Of a stretch of DNA of 64,000 nt, positions 7,833-17,437 are shown in pieces. The DNA comes from Pedobacter sp. MC2016-14 (lineage in GTDB: Bacteria > Bacteroidota > Bacteroidia > Sphingobacteriales > Sphingobacteriaceae), in contig NZ_JAJMPA010000002.1 in assembly GCF_020991475.1 (NCBI RefSeq), forward strand, positions 682,001 to 746,000, in the 5' to 3' direction. The notes beneath the pieces were generated by a model. The model worked only from the letters and a program-made list of their open reading frames with translations, had not been told where the DNA came from and ran no database searches. The translations under genes and the position numbers were made by a program. Every line of letters begins with the position of its first letter. Position 1 is the stretch's first letter.

Positions 7833-9835
7833 GAAAAACAAGCATGAAATATATCTTTAGTACATTTTTAATCTTTACCCTTACCATCAATGCGTTGGGG
7901 CAAAAAAAGTATGAGTTAAAGTCTCCTGATGGAAAGTTGATTGTAACTATTTCTTTGAATGACAAAATTAGCTACTCGCTCATACATCATGGAGATACCA
8001 TATTGAAACCCTCATCGCTTGCGATGGTAATAGATGATGGAATAACCTGGGGCAAAGGCTCTAAACTTAACAGTACAAAAGCTACCAATTTCCATCAAAA
8101 AATTAACGCGCATTTTTATAAAAGAAATGAAATTGATGACCATTATAATGAGCTTGTATTTAGCTTCCAGGAGAATTTTAACTTGATTTTCAGATCTTAT
8201 AATGAAGGGATTGCTTATCGCTTTGTATCCACTGGAAATAAGCCGATTGTGGTAAAAAATGAAGAAGCTGTATTCAGTTTTCCAAAGGATTTTAATGCTT
8301 ATGTTCCATACGTAAAAGGAAAATTTAAAGATATTGAAAGCCAGTATTTCAACTCTTTTGAAAATGAATACACGTATACCTCCCTTAGTAAAATTAGTGC
8401 CGATAAGCTTGCTTTCTCGCCGTTGGTAGTGAGTGTAGACAATGGAAAAAAAGTTTGTTTAGCGGAGGCCGATCTGGAGGGGTATCCTGGCATGTATTTA
8501 AGAAATAGCAATGGCTCTACTTCGCTTCAATCTAATTTTGCAGCTTATCCTATGGCTACTCAGCAAGGTGGACACAATGAATTGCAACAATTGGTATCTT
8601 CACGTCAGCCTTATCTGGCTAAAAGCAAAGCCGGAGCGAAATTTCCCTGGCGAATTGTGATTGTCTCTACAGAAGACAAGCAATTGGCCGATAATGATAT
8701 GGTTTATAAACTGGCCGCTCCTTCAAGATTAAAGGATATTTCCTGGATTAAACCTGGAAAAGTGGCTTGGGAATGGTGGAACCATTGGGGAATTTCGAAT
8801 GTTGATTTTGAGGCAGGTGTAAATACAGCGACTTATCAGGCTTATATTGATTTTGCATCGAAAAATGGGATTGAGTATGTAATTCTGGATGAGGGCTGGG
8901 CTGTAAATAAAAAAGCCAACTTGTTCCAGGTAGTGCCTGAAATAGATTTGAAGAAGCTGATTGATTATGCGAAAGCAAAAAGTGTAGGCATTATTTTATG
9001 GGCAGGCTATTATGCTTTTGAACGGGACCTGGAAAAGGTGTGCAAGCACTACTCGGAAATGGGGGTGAAGGGTTTTAAGATTGATTTCATGGATCGGGAC
9101 GATCAACAAATGGTAGATTTCCATTACCGGGCGGCCCAGATAGCAGCAAAGTACAGGCTCATGCTTGACTTTCATGGAACCTATAAACCAACAGGTATTA
9201 ACCGGACGTACCCAAATGTGATCAATTTTGAGGCTGTTCATGGATTGGAACAGATGAAATGGACCGGTCCGGAGCTGGATCAGGTTACGTATGACGTAAC
9301 CATGCCTTTTATCCGTATGGTAGCTGGCCCAATCGATTATACGCAAGGAGCGATGCGCAATGCCACTAAAAGAGCCCATCGCGGCATCAATGATCAGCCA
9401 ATGAGCCAGGGAACACGCTGTCGCCAATTGGCCCAATATGTAATTTTTGAATCGCCATTAAATATGATGTGTGATAGTCCTACCAATTACGAGAAGGAGC
9501 AGGAGTGTACCGATTTTATTAGTGCTATTCCGACGGTATGGGACCAAACAGTTGCTTTAGATGGCGAAATAGGAAAATATGTAGCCATTGCCCGGAGAAA
9601 AGCAGAGGTGTGGTATGTAGGCGCCACAACGGATTGGGATGCCCGCAAATTAGAATTCGACTTTTCTTTTCTTGGCGAAGGAAATTATGTAGCCGAATTG
9701 TACAAAGATGGCGTAAATGCGAACCGCATAGCCACAGATTATAAAAAAGAAACGGTTGCCATTCCTGCCAATCGTAAAATGAGTCTTATGATGGCTCAAG
9801 GGGGTGGATTAGCAATGAAAATTTACAAGAAATAA
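7829..9835 (+). CDS. GH97 alpha-glycosidase, retaining (alpha-galactosidase-like) type
   Basis: 668 residues. The ATG at 7829 overlaps the previous stop; an alternative ATG at 7844 gives a cleaner signal peptide (MKYIFSTFLIFTLTINALGQ). The N-terminal beta-sandwich begins YELKSPDGKL, typical of GH97, followed by the barrel with WEWWNHWG and ILDEGW. GFKIDFMDRDDQ carries D419 where retaining GH97 members (alpha-galactosidase type) have the nucleophile; the inverting SusB type has no Asp there and uses glutamates as base. NFEAVHGLE carries E468 as the likely acid/base. Beside a GH36-like gene, this predicts two alpha-galactoside-type activities in one operon. Secreted to the periplasm. Confidence 0.93.
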   Translation: MRKTSMKYIFSTFLIFTLTINALGQKKYELKSPDGKLIVTISLNDKISYSLIHHGDTILKPSSLAMVIDDGITWGKGSKLNSTKATNFHQKINAHFYKRNEIDDHYNELVFSFQENFNLIFRSYNEGIAYRFVSTGNKPIVVKNEEAVFSFPKDFNAYVPYVKGKFKDIESQYFNSFENEYTYTSLSKISADKLAFSPLVVSVDNGKKVCLAEADLEGYPGMYLRNSNGSTSLQSNFAAYPMATQQGGHNELQQLVSSRQPYLAKSKAGAKFPWRIVIVSTEDKQLADNDMVYKLAAPSRLKDISWIKPGKVAWEWWNHWGISNVDFEAGVNTATYQAYIDFASKNGIEYVILDEGWAVNKKANLFQVVPEIDLKKLIDYAKAKSVGIILWAGYYAFERDLEKVCKHYSEMGVKGFKIDFMDRDDQQMVDFHYRAAQIAAKYRLMLDFHGTYKPTGINRTYPNVINFEAVHGLEQMKWTGPELDQVTYDVTMPFIRMVAGPIDYTQGAMRNATKRAHRGINDQPMSQGTRCRQLAQYVIFESPLNMMCDSPTNYEKEQECTDFISAIPTVWDQTVALDGEIGKYVAIARRKAEVWYVGATTDWDARKLEFDFSFLGEGNYVAELYKDGVNANRIATDYKKETVAIPANRKMSLMMAQGGGLAMKIYKK

Positions 9836-9849
9836 TATATACATTTAAT

Positions 9850-11637
9850 ATGAAGCTGAAAACATTTTGTTTGGTATTGTCCCTTTCTTTTAGCCTGATC
9901 TTTGCTGATGCCAATGCACAGCATACAATGACGAATGTATACGGGCGAAATGTGCAATCGCTTAATGGAAAATGGGATGCGATCATCGATTTATACGATC
10001 AGGGCAGGAAAAATAAAATCTTCCTGAATAAAAAGCCGGAAGGTAAAACCGATTTTTATGAATACGCTTTTGAAAATGGATACCTCTTAAATGTCCCTTC
10101 GGATTGGAATAGCCAAATGCCTGAACTTAAATACTATGAAGGTACAATTTGGTATGCCCGTCGTTTTGATGTGACTAAAGAAAGAGGCAAGCGTTTGTTC
10201 TTGTATTTCGGGGCGGTGAGTTACCGTTGCCGTATTTACCTGAACGGAAAGGAAATTGCTGAGCACGAAGGCGGTTTTACGCCGTTTCAGCTGGATATAA
10301 CCAATACAGTAAAAGATAAAGATAACTTTTTAGCAGTTGAGGTGAACAACACACGCAGGGTAGATGCAATTCCGGCAATGGCATTTGACTGGTGGAATTA
10401 TGGAGGCATTACGCGTGACGTTTTTTTGCTGAGTACACCGGAGACCTATATCGATGATTATTTTATTCAGTTGGATAAATATAAAACAGATAAGATTAAT
10501 GCCAGCGTGAAACTTTCGGAAAAGAAAGCCAATGCTGTGGTAACCATCGAAATTCCTGAACTCCAATTAAAGCAAACACTTAAAACAGATGGCAATGGAG
10601 AAGTGAAAACCTCATTTGCCACCAAAAAGCTGAAACGCTGGTCAACAACTTCGCCAACTTTATATAAGGTGAGGGTATCAAGCGAAAACGATCAGGTTGA
10701 AGAGCAAATTGGCTTCCGGAACATTTGGGTGAAAGGAGAAAAAGTTTACCTGAATGACAAAGCAATTTTTATGAAGTCTATCTCATTTCATGAAGAAATA
10801 CCACAAAGAAAAGGGAGGGCCTTCTCAGAAGCAGATGCAGTAGTTTTATTAACGGAAGCCAAAGCTTTGGGCTGTAACATGATCCGTTTAGCACATTATC
10901 CTCAGAACGAATATATTGTAAGGATGGCCGAAAAAATGGGCTTTTTGTTATGGGAAGAAATCCCCATTTGGCAGGGTATAGATTTCAAAAACGAGGTTAC
11001 CAGAGAAAAAGCAGGTAAAATGATGCGGGAAATGGTTCTGCGCGATAAAAACCGTTGTGCTTTAGCTTTTTGGGGTGTAGCGAACGAAACTCAGCCCTCT
11101 GAGCCTCGAAACTCATTTTTAAAATATCTGATTGAAACCTGTAAAACGATAGACACCACACGATTAATCACAGCAGCTTGCGATTTGGTTCGTTTTGATA
11201 ACAAGAGGCAGGTTTTTACAATGGATGATCCTTTTATGAAAGAACTGGATGTGGTAGCAGTGAACAAATACATGGGATGGTACCACCCATGGCCAGTTAC
11301 ACCAGATAAGGCCATCTGGGAGGTAGCCAGAGGTAAGCCTTTAATCGTTTCTGAGTTTGGCGGAGAAGCATTATATGGTAAAACAGGCGATGCTGATTTG
11401 GTGAGTTCATGGAGCGAAGATTATCAGGCCACTTTATACAGAGACAATCTGGAAATGTTTAAACATATCCCTAACCTGAGCGGGACTTCTCCCTGGGTAC
11501 TATTTGATTTTCGTTCACCTTTCCGTTTTCATCCAACCAATCAGGAAGATTGGAACCGTAAGGGCTTGGTATCTGATCAGGGGTACAGAAAGAAAGCCTG
11601 GTATTTAATGAAGGAATATTACGATAGTAAGCATTAA
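9850..11637 (+). CDS. GH2 hydrolase with beta-glucuronidase signature
   Basis: 595 residues, signal peptide ending near ADANAQ. Domain order is the usual GH2 sugar-binding (FERT-like jelly roll), immunoglobulin-like and TIM barrel domains. Catalytic residues: acid/base E413 in GVANETQ and nucleophile E502 in IVSEFGGEA. Near the C-terminus WNRKGL places N569 and K571 as the N-x-K motif that contacts the carboxylate in beta-glucuronidases, so I predict terminal beta-glucuronic acid as substrate. The length matches known glucuronidases. It lies 14 bases after the GH97 stop in the same operon. The N-x-K reading is established for the family; its use here is inference. Confidence 0.9.
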   Translation: MKLKTFCLVLSLSFSLIFADANAQHTMTNVYGRNVQSLNGKWDAIIDLYDQGRKNKIFLNKKPEGKTDFYEYAFENGYLLNVPSDWNSQMPELKYYEGTIWYARRFDVTKERGKRLFLYFGAVSYRCRIYLNGKEIAEHEGGFTPFQLDITNTVKDKDNFLAVEVNNTRRVDAIPAMAFDWWNYGGITRDVFLLSTPETYIDDYFIQLDKYKTDKINASVKLSEKKANAVVTIEIPELQLKQTLKTDGNGEVKTSFATKKLKRWSTTSPTLYKVRVSSENDQVEEQIGFRNIWVKGEKVYLNDKAIFMKSISFHEEIPQRKGRAFSEADAVVLLTEAKALGCNMIRLAHYPQNEYIVRMAEKMGFLLWEEIPIWQGIDFKNEVTREKAGKMMREMVLRDKNRCALAFWGVANETQPSEPRNSFLKYLIETCKTIDTTRLITAACDLVRFDNKRQVFTMDDPFMKELDVVAVNKYMGWYHPWPVTPDKAIWEVARGKPLIVSEFGGEALYGKTGDADLVSSWSEDYQATLYRDNLEMFKHIPNLSGTSPWVLFDFRSPFRFHPTNQEDWNRKGLVSDQGYRKKAWYLMKEYYDSKH

Positions 11638-11672
11638 TGAAAATTGAACATTAAATAGAATAAACACCAACA

Positions 11673-14396
11673 ATGAGGCTATATAGAAACTTAAGTGTAA
11701 TTTTAATCGTGTTTTTGATGCAAGTCCATGCCTCGAAAGCGCAGACTATTTCTGTAGATTTATCTGGTACATGGAAATTCCAAACTGATGTAATGGATTT
11801 CCGCAGGGGCTCTCTATCTCCGAGATATAACCACATTCTGCAAGATCAGATCGAACTTCCGGGTATTACCGATGATAAGCAGGTAGGTTACAAAAATCCT
11901 TATCAATATATTGATCGTTTAACAAGGAAATACGAGTATATGGCCCCGGCATGGTACCAGCGCGACATAGAAATTCCGGCTTCCTGGAAAGGAAAAAAGA
12001 TCTTTATGTATTTTGAACGTACACATTGGCTGAGTTCGATATATGTAGATACGAAAGAGGTGAGTAACATAGATTATATTAGTGTGCCACATAATCATGA
12101 CTTAACTGCATTTGTTAAACCGGGAAAAACCCATCGCATTACCGTTTGTATCGATAACAGATTTCAGTATAAAACCCACAAATGGGACCATGCGCATACT
12201 GAGTTTACCCAGATTAACTGGAATGGCATTTTAGGGGAAATGAAGTTGATGGCGATAGATCCGGTTTATGTGGAAGATCTTCAGGTGTATCCTAACATCT
12301 CAGATCATTCCATTAAAGTAAGGTTGCAGATCAATAACGACACAAAAAAGCAATTTAAAGGCAAAGCTTCATTTACCATAAATGGAACAAATTATAGCCT
12401 GAAAAATGAGGTAACTGTGGTGGGTAAGGATTCGGTAAACTTTGTTGAAGCCAACATTGCCCTGGGTAAAAAAGTGAAGTTGTGGGATGAATTTAATCCG
12501 AATATTTATCAGCTTACTTGTCAGTTAAATACTTCGGATGGTAAGCTAACTTATCAGCATGAGAAAGCTGCTTCTTTTGGCATGAGGGAAGTAAAACAAG
12601 GTAAAAACCATGTGCTGATCAATAATAGGCCAGTACACTTGCGAGGCAATGTGGAAAATGCGGTATTCCCGAAAACAGGTTACGCACCGGTAGACGATGC
12701 TTCCTGGGAACGCATCATGTTACTGATGAAAGACTATGGCATGAACCATCTACGTTTCCATTCCTGGTGTCCACCTAAAGCAGCCTTTCGCATGGCGGAT
12801 AAACATGGGATCTATTTTGAAGTTGAAATGCCGATGTGGGGTAAAGATGCCGAGCCTGATGAAGCGAGATATGATTTCTTTCGCCGGGAAATTAAAGCCA
12901 TTTTGAAAGAATATGGCAATCACCCTTCCTTTGTACTGTATTGTAACGGTAACGAAATTACAGGCAATTTCGATTTTATTGAGGAACTTACCGCTGAAGG
13001 CATTAAGTTGGATCCACGACATTTATTTAGCGGTTCTACAGCACGTACCCGGGTAAAATCAGATCAGTATTATGTGTCTCAACAAACCAATAAAGGTCCG
13101 GTAAAAGTTTATGAAGGTTTGCCCAATACAGATTGGGATAGAAGTACAGAATCTGATGTGGATGTACCGGTAATCTCTCATGAATCCGGTCAACGTTGTG
13201 TGTATCCGAATTTTGAAGAAATCAAAAAATATGCAAATAGTCCGGTAGAGGCCCGAAATTTTGAAGTTTTCAGGGCGATGCTACAGAAGAACGGGATGCT
13301 TGATCAGGCAGATGATTTTTTCCGGGCATCGGGAGCCTTGACCGTATTGGAATACAAAGCGGTAATAGAAGCGCTCTTGCGCTCTGCTAAATCTGCAGGT
13401 TTTCAGCTTTTGTCCATCAACGATTTTCCAGGCCAGGGTTATGCGCCTGTAGGGATACTTGATCCTTTCTGGGATTCTAAGGGTTTGGTTAGCCCAGCGC
13501 AATTCAGGGCATTTTGCGCACCTACAGTTGCTTTGTTGCGCTACGAAAAAAGCAGTTATTTTAATACAGAAACATTTAAAGGCAAAGCAGAGGTTTATAA
13601 CTTCAGTAATTCGGAAATTAGTAATGCGAAATTAAAGTGGTGGTTAACAGATGAAAGTGGTAAAGTACTTCAAAAAGGAAATCTGAAAAATCAAACTATT
13701 GCCAATGATAAAGTTTCGCAAGTGGGCGAATTCTCTATACCATTGAAAGGCATCAACCTTGCTCAAAAACTTAAAGTACATCTGTCGGTTAATGAGCAGA
13801 TCAAAAACAGTTGGGATATCTGGGTTTATCCGGGTCATCAAAATTTAATGCAGTCTACGGATCAGGTATTGTACACTATGGTTTATGATGAAGCAGCAAA
13901 AAAACAGCTTGCCGAAGGTAAATCGGTTGTGCTTTATCCCTCACCAGAGGATGTAAAGGGCCGTAAATCTATGTTTCATAATCACTTTTGGAATCCAATC
14001 ATGTTTGCCTGGGCCCCAATGACCATTGGAAATTTGGTACACAACGAACAGGCAATATTTAAGGATTTTACCACATCCTATCATACAGACTGGCAATGGT
14101 GGGACATTTTGAACAATGCCAAAGTAATTGAAATGCAGGATGCACCAGAAAAGCTCCGTCCATTTATTCAGGTAATTGATAGCTACGACAGTAATAAGAA
14201 GTTAGGAATTGGTTTTGAAGCCATAGTGAATGGCGGAAAGCTATTGGTACTGGCTGTTGATACAAAGACTGATATGGATAAACGTCCAGCCACACAGCAA
14301 CTGCTTTACAGTATTGACAATTATGTAAAAAGCGATAAGTTTTTGCCAGAAGTACAGGTTGAGGAAGCTTTTATCCATTCATTTTTAGCAAAATAA
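11673..14396 (+). CDS. divergent GH2 family glycosidase
   Basis: 907 residues with a signal peptide (to about HASKAQ). An N-terminal GH2 sugar-binding domain (LSGTWKF start) and Ig-like domain are followed by a barrel. CNGNEITG supplies the probable acid/base Glu, and VISHESGQRC the probable nucleophile Glu. The C-terminal 300 residues add beta-rich domains not found in the shorter GH2 proteins. The HESGQ nucleophile motif differs from classical beta-galactosidase and beta-glucuronidase motifs, so the sugar specificity is open. It sits 35 bases after the glucuronidase-like GH2 gene and 3 bases before the next gene, so it is probably co-transcribed. Confidence 0.85.
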   Translation: MRLYRNLSVILIVFLMQVHASKAQTISVDLSGTWKFQTDVMDFRRGSLSPRYNHILQDQIELPGITDDKQVGYKNPYQYIDRLTRKYEYMAPAWYQRDIEIPASWKGKKIFMYFERTHWLSSIYVDTKEVSNIDYISVPHNHDLTAFVKPGKTHRITVCIDNRFQYKTHKWDHAHTEFTQINWNGILGEMKLMAIDPVYVEDLQVYPNISDHSIKVRLQINNDTKKQFKGKASFTINGTNYSLKNEVTVVGKDSVNFVEANIALGKKVKLWDEFNPNIYQLTCQLNTSDGKLTYQHEKAASFGMREVKQGKNHVLINNRPVHLRGNVENAVFPKTGYAPVDDASWERIMLLMKDYGMNHLRFHSWCPPKAAFRMADKHGIYFEVEMPMWGKDAEPDEARYDFFRREIKAILKEYGNHPSFVLYCNGNEITGNFDFIEELTAEGIKLDPRHLFSGSTARTRVKSDQYYVSQQTNKGPVKVYEGLPNTDWDRSTESDVDVPVISHESGQRCVYPNFEEIKKYANSPVEARNFEVFRAMLQKNGMLDQADDFFRASGALTVLEYKAVIEALLRSAKSAGFQLLSINDFPGQGYAPVGILDPFWDSKGLVSPAQFRAFCAPTVALLRYEKSSYFNTETFKGKAEVYNFSNSEISNAKLKWWLTDESGKVLQKGNLKNQTIANDKVSQVGEFSIPLKGINLAQKLKVHLSVNEQIKNSWDIWVYPGHQNLMQSTDQVLYTMVYDEAAKKQLAEGKSVVLYPSPEDVKGRKSMFHNHFWNPIMFAWAPMTIGNLVHNEQAIFKDFTTSYHTDWQWWDILNNAKVIEMQDAPEKLRPFIQVIDSYDSNKKLGIGFEAIVNGGKLLVLAVDTKTDMDKRPATQQLLYSIDNYVKSDKFLPEVQVEEAFIHSFLAK

Positions 14397-14399
14397 GCG

Positions 14400-15167
14400 A
14401 TGTTGAGAAGAGTTATATTAGGATTAGGAATGCTTGCAAGTCAAACGTTGTTGGCACAAGAAATTATTCTGGACCAGAAAGCATCACTGGAACAGGTGTA
14501 TAAAAAAACTGTTAGAGATGAGGGTTTGTTGCCGATGAATGAGCTTAATCTGGAACTTGGCTACGTGCTCTATCAATCGGAAATTGTAACTCAATCAGAA
14601 AGTGAGGAACTGGAGCTGGAAAATGTTAGGGATTACGCCGCAGTATACGTTGATGGGAAATTGATGGGAAGGCTGACAGATGCCGAAAAGAAAATTATAC
14701 TAAAGATTAGCCCAGGGAAATATCTATTGCAGATTTATGTAGAAAACATAGGAAGGATTACTTATGGTCCGGAGATTACGGACAACTCCAAAGGCTTATT
14801 TGGTGCGGTTACTTTAGATGGGAATGAAATAAAAAACTGGCAAATGGTGCCGCTTAATATTAGAAACCATCCTATAAATGAACTGAATTTTGAAAGCCGT
14901 AAAGATTTGCAAAGTCCTGGTTTTTATAAGGGTACGTTTGAGTTGGCCATTCTAAAAAACAACTACCTGGATATATCTGGATGGGGAATGGGGGAAGTTT
15001 GGATCAATAAAAAATATATAGGGTCTTATTGGGAAGAGGAGAAGCAACGCTCTATTTTAATTCCATCAGAATACCTTATTGAGGGCGAAAATGAGATTAT
15101 CGTTTTTGAATTAAAGAATACGCTGCAGAAAGCAATGAAATTATCGCAAACACCTGTTTTTAAATAG
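14400..15167 (+). CDS. stand-alone GH35 C-terminal beta-sandwich module
   Basis: 255 residues, signal peptide to about LLAQ. The sequence matches the C-terminal jelly-roll half of Bacteroidota GH35 beta-galactosidases: VRDYAAVYVDGKLMGRL, IGRITYGPEITDNSKGL, PGFYKGTFEL, LDISGWGMGEVWINKKYIG and GENEIIVFEL. In the full enzyme these follow a catalytic barrel of about 350 residues; that barrel is absent and there is no coding trace of it before this gene, which begins 3 bases after the upstream stop with its own signal peptide. It is therefore either a separate carbohydrate-binding protein or a truncated, non-catalytic survivor. The frame is intact throughout, which favours a retained function. Confidence 0.8.
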   Translation: MLRRVILGLGMLASQTLLAQEIILDQKASLEQVYKKTVRDEGLLPMNELNLELGYVLYQSEIVTQSESEELELENVRDYAAVYVDGKLMGRLTDAEKKIILKISPGKYLLQIYVENIGRITYGPEITDNSKGLFGAVTLDGNEIKNWQMVPLNIRNHPINELNFESRKDLQSPGFYKGTFELAILKNNYLDISGWGMGEVWINKKYIGSYWEEEKQRSILIPSEYLIEGENEIIVFELKNTLQKAMKLSQTPVFK

Positions 15168-15172
15168 AAATT

Positions 15173-17368
15173 ATGAAAAAGGTTACCCTACTATTATCCA
15201 TCATCTTGATGATGATATTTTCAAGTTATAAGCAAGAAAAGCCACTATATAAAGATGCTAAACAGCCTATAGAGAAACGAATTGACGATTTGTTGGCACG
15301 TATGAATTTGAAGGAGAAAGTAATGCAGCTCAATCAATTTACGTTGGGAAGAAATGATAACGCCAATAACATGGCAGATCCGGTGGCCGATATTCCGGGG
15401 GAAATTGGCTCGCTCATCTATTTTGGAAGCAATGCAGATTTGCGTAACAAAGTGCAAAAAAAAGCGATGGAACAAACCCGGTTAGGTATTCCTATCCTTT
15501 TTGGCTATGACGTGATTCATGGTTTTCGCACCATTTATCCGATATCTTTAGGCCAGGCCTGCTCCTGGAATGCTGCGTTGGTAGAAAAGGCATGCGGTGT
15601 AGCTGCACAAGAAGCCAGAATGTCTGGCGTGGATTGGACTTTTTCGCCAATGATTGATGTAGCGAGAGATGGGCGTTGGGGTCGCGTTGCAGAAGGATAT
15701 GGCGAGGATACTTATACCAATGCGGTTTTTACCGTGGCCTCTGTTAAGGGCTATCAAGGAGAAGATCTTTCTAGTGAGCGAAACGTAGCAGCTTGCTTGA
15801 AACATTATATAGGCTATGGCGCCTCCGAAGCGGGACGGGACTACGTTTACTCAGAAATTTCTTCACAAACCTTGTGGGACACGTATATGTTACCCTACGA
15901 AAATGGGGTGAAAGCGGGGGTAGCAACTTTAATGAGCTCTTTTAATGACATTAGTGGAACTCCGGGATCTGCAAATCATTATACCTTAACAGAAGTATTA
16001 AAAAAACGCTGGAAACATGATGGTTTTGTGGTTTCGGATTGGGGCTCTATAGAGCAGCTTCGTCCGCAAGGGATAGCAGGCAGTAAAAAAGAAGCCGCTT
16101 TTAAGGCGTTCACAGCTGGTGTAGAGATGGATATGATGAACAGGTGTTACGACGCCCATCTTGAAGAACTGGTTAAAGAAGGAAAAGTGTCTGAAGATTT
16201 ACTGAATGATGCTGTAAGGCGTGTATTAAGAGTAAAATTTAGGTTGGGATTATTTGATCGTCCATATACGCCTGCTACGACAGAAAAGGAGCGGTTTTAT
16301 CGCCCGGAAAGTTTAAAGATTGCCGAACAATTGGCTGAAGAGTCAATAGTGTTACTTAAAAATGAAAACAAAGTATTACCCATAAATAATGTCTCTAAAA
16401 TTGCAGTGATTGGCCCAATGGCAAAGACTAAATGGCATTTGCTGGGCTCTTGGGCTGCTCAAGGTAATTCGGAAGATATTATAACCATTTATGATGCTTT
16501 GCAGGCGGAGTATAAAGGGAAAGCAGAAGTTGCTTACGCTTTGGGCTGTGACTTTGATGGAAAGGACAGAAAAGATTTAGAGGAAGCAAAAGCTTTAGCC
16601 GCAAAATCTGATCTGATTGTACTGTGTTTGGGTGAGAAGAAAAATTGGAGTGGAGAGAATGCTTCACGTTCTACTATTGCATTGCCGCAAATACAGGAAG
16701 AGCTGGCTATGGAACTTAAAAAGTTAGGAAAGCGGGTAGTCCTTGTGCTCTCAAATGGTCGCCCTCTGGAACTGAGCCGGCTGGAACCCATTAGTGATGC
16801 TATTTTGACGATGTGGCAACCTGGAACTCCGGGAGGCAAGCCACTTGCCGGCGTATTATCCGGCCGTGTTAATCCCTCTGGCAAACTGGCAATGACCTTT
16901 CCTTATTCAACTGGTCAAATCCCCATTTATTATAATTACAGACAAAGCGCCCGCCCGCATCAGGGAAAATATCAGGATATTCAAAGCACACCCTTATATG
17001 AATTTGCACATGGATTAAGCTACACTACTTTCGGGTACGGAGAATTAAAAGTTTCTGTATCTAAATTAAAACGGGGCGACAAACTAACGGTTGAAATTCC
17101 GGTGACCAATATGGGAGACCGGGACGGGGTAGAAACGGTACACTGGTTTATACAAGACCCGGTTTGTACGATATCGCGCCCCGTAAAGGAACTTAAATAT
17201 TTTGAGAAACAGTTGCTGAAAAAAGGAGAAACAAAGTTGTATAAATTTGAAGTAAACCTTGAACGTGATCTTAGCTTTGTAAATGGTGAAGGACAACGCT
17301 TTTTAGAAAGTGGAGAATACAATATTATGGTAAAGAATAAAAAAATTAAAATAGAAATTGTAGATTGA
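15173..17368 (+). CDS. GH3 beta-glucosidase-like hydrolase (BglX type)
   Basis: 731 residues with an N-terminal hydrophobic export signal. Order: GH3 N-terminal barrel (KVMQLNQ, GRWGRVAEGYGED, KHYIGYG), nucleophile D289 in VVSDWGS, the GH3 C-terminal alpha/beta sandwich (SIVLLKNENKVLPI, GEKKNWSGENASR), and a fibronectin-III-like end (GLSYTTFGY). Length and motif order match periplasmic BglX-type beta-glucosidases; related enzymes also act on beta-xylosides or galactosides, so the sugar is not certain. Last enzyme of the first PUL unit, 69 bases before the HTCS gene. Confidence 0.92.
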   Translation: MKKVTLLLSIILMMIFSSYKQEKPLYKDAKQPIEKRIDDLLARMNLKEKVMQLNQFTLGRNDNANNMADPVADIPGEIGSLIYFGSNADLRNKVQKKAMEQTRLGIPILFGYDVIHGFRTIYPISLGQACSWNAALVEKACGVAAQEARMSGVDWTFSPMIDVARDGRWGRVAEGYGEDTYTNAVFTVASVKGYQGEDLSSERNVAACLKHYIGYGASEAGRDYVYSEISSQTLWDTYMLPYENGVKAGVATLMSSFNDISGTPGSANHYTLTEVLKKRWKHDGFVVSDWGSIEQLRPQGIAGSKKEAAFKAFTAGVEMDMMNRCYDAHLEELVKEGKVSEDLLNDAVRRVLRVKFRLGLFDRPYTPATTEKERFYRPESLKIAEQLAEESIVLLKNENKVLPINNVSKIAVIGPMAKTKWHLLGSWAAQGNSEDIITIYDALQAEYKGKAEVAYALGCDFDGKDRKDLEEAKALAAKSDLIVLCLGEKKNWSGENASRSTIALPQIQEELAMELKKLGKRVVLVLSNGRPLELSRLEPISDAILTMWQPGTPGGKPLAGVLSGRVNPSGKLAMTFPYSTGQIPIYYNYRQSARPHQGKYQDIQSTPLYEFAHGLSYTTFGYGELKVSVSKLKRGDKLTVEIPVTNMGDRDGVETVHWFIQDPVCTISRPVKELKYFEKQLLKKGETKLYKFEVNLERDLSFVNGEGQRFLESGEYNIMVKNKKIKIEIVD

Positions 17369-17437
17369 TGCTTTGCGCTGCTAATGGGATGAATAAATCT
17401 GATAGCTTCCTAACAGCTAAAAAACAAATTTAAACAG

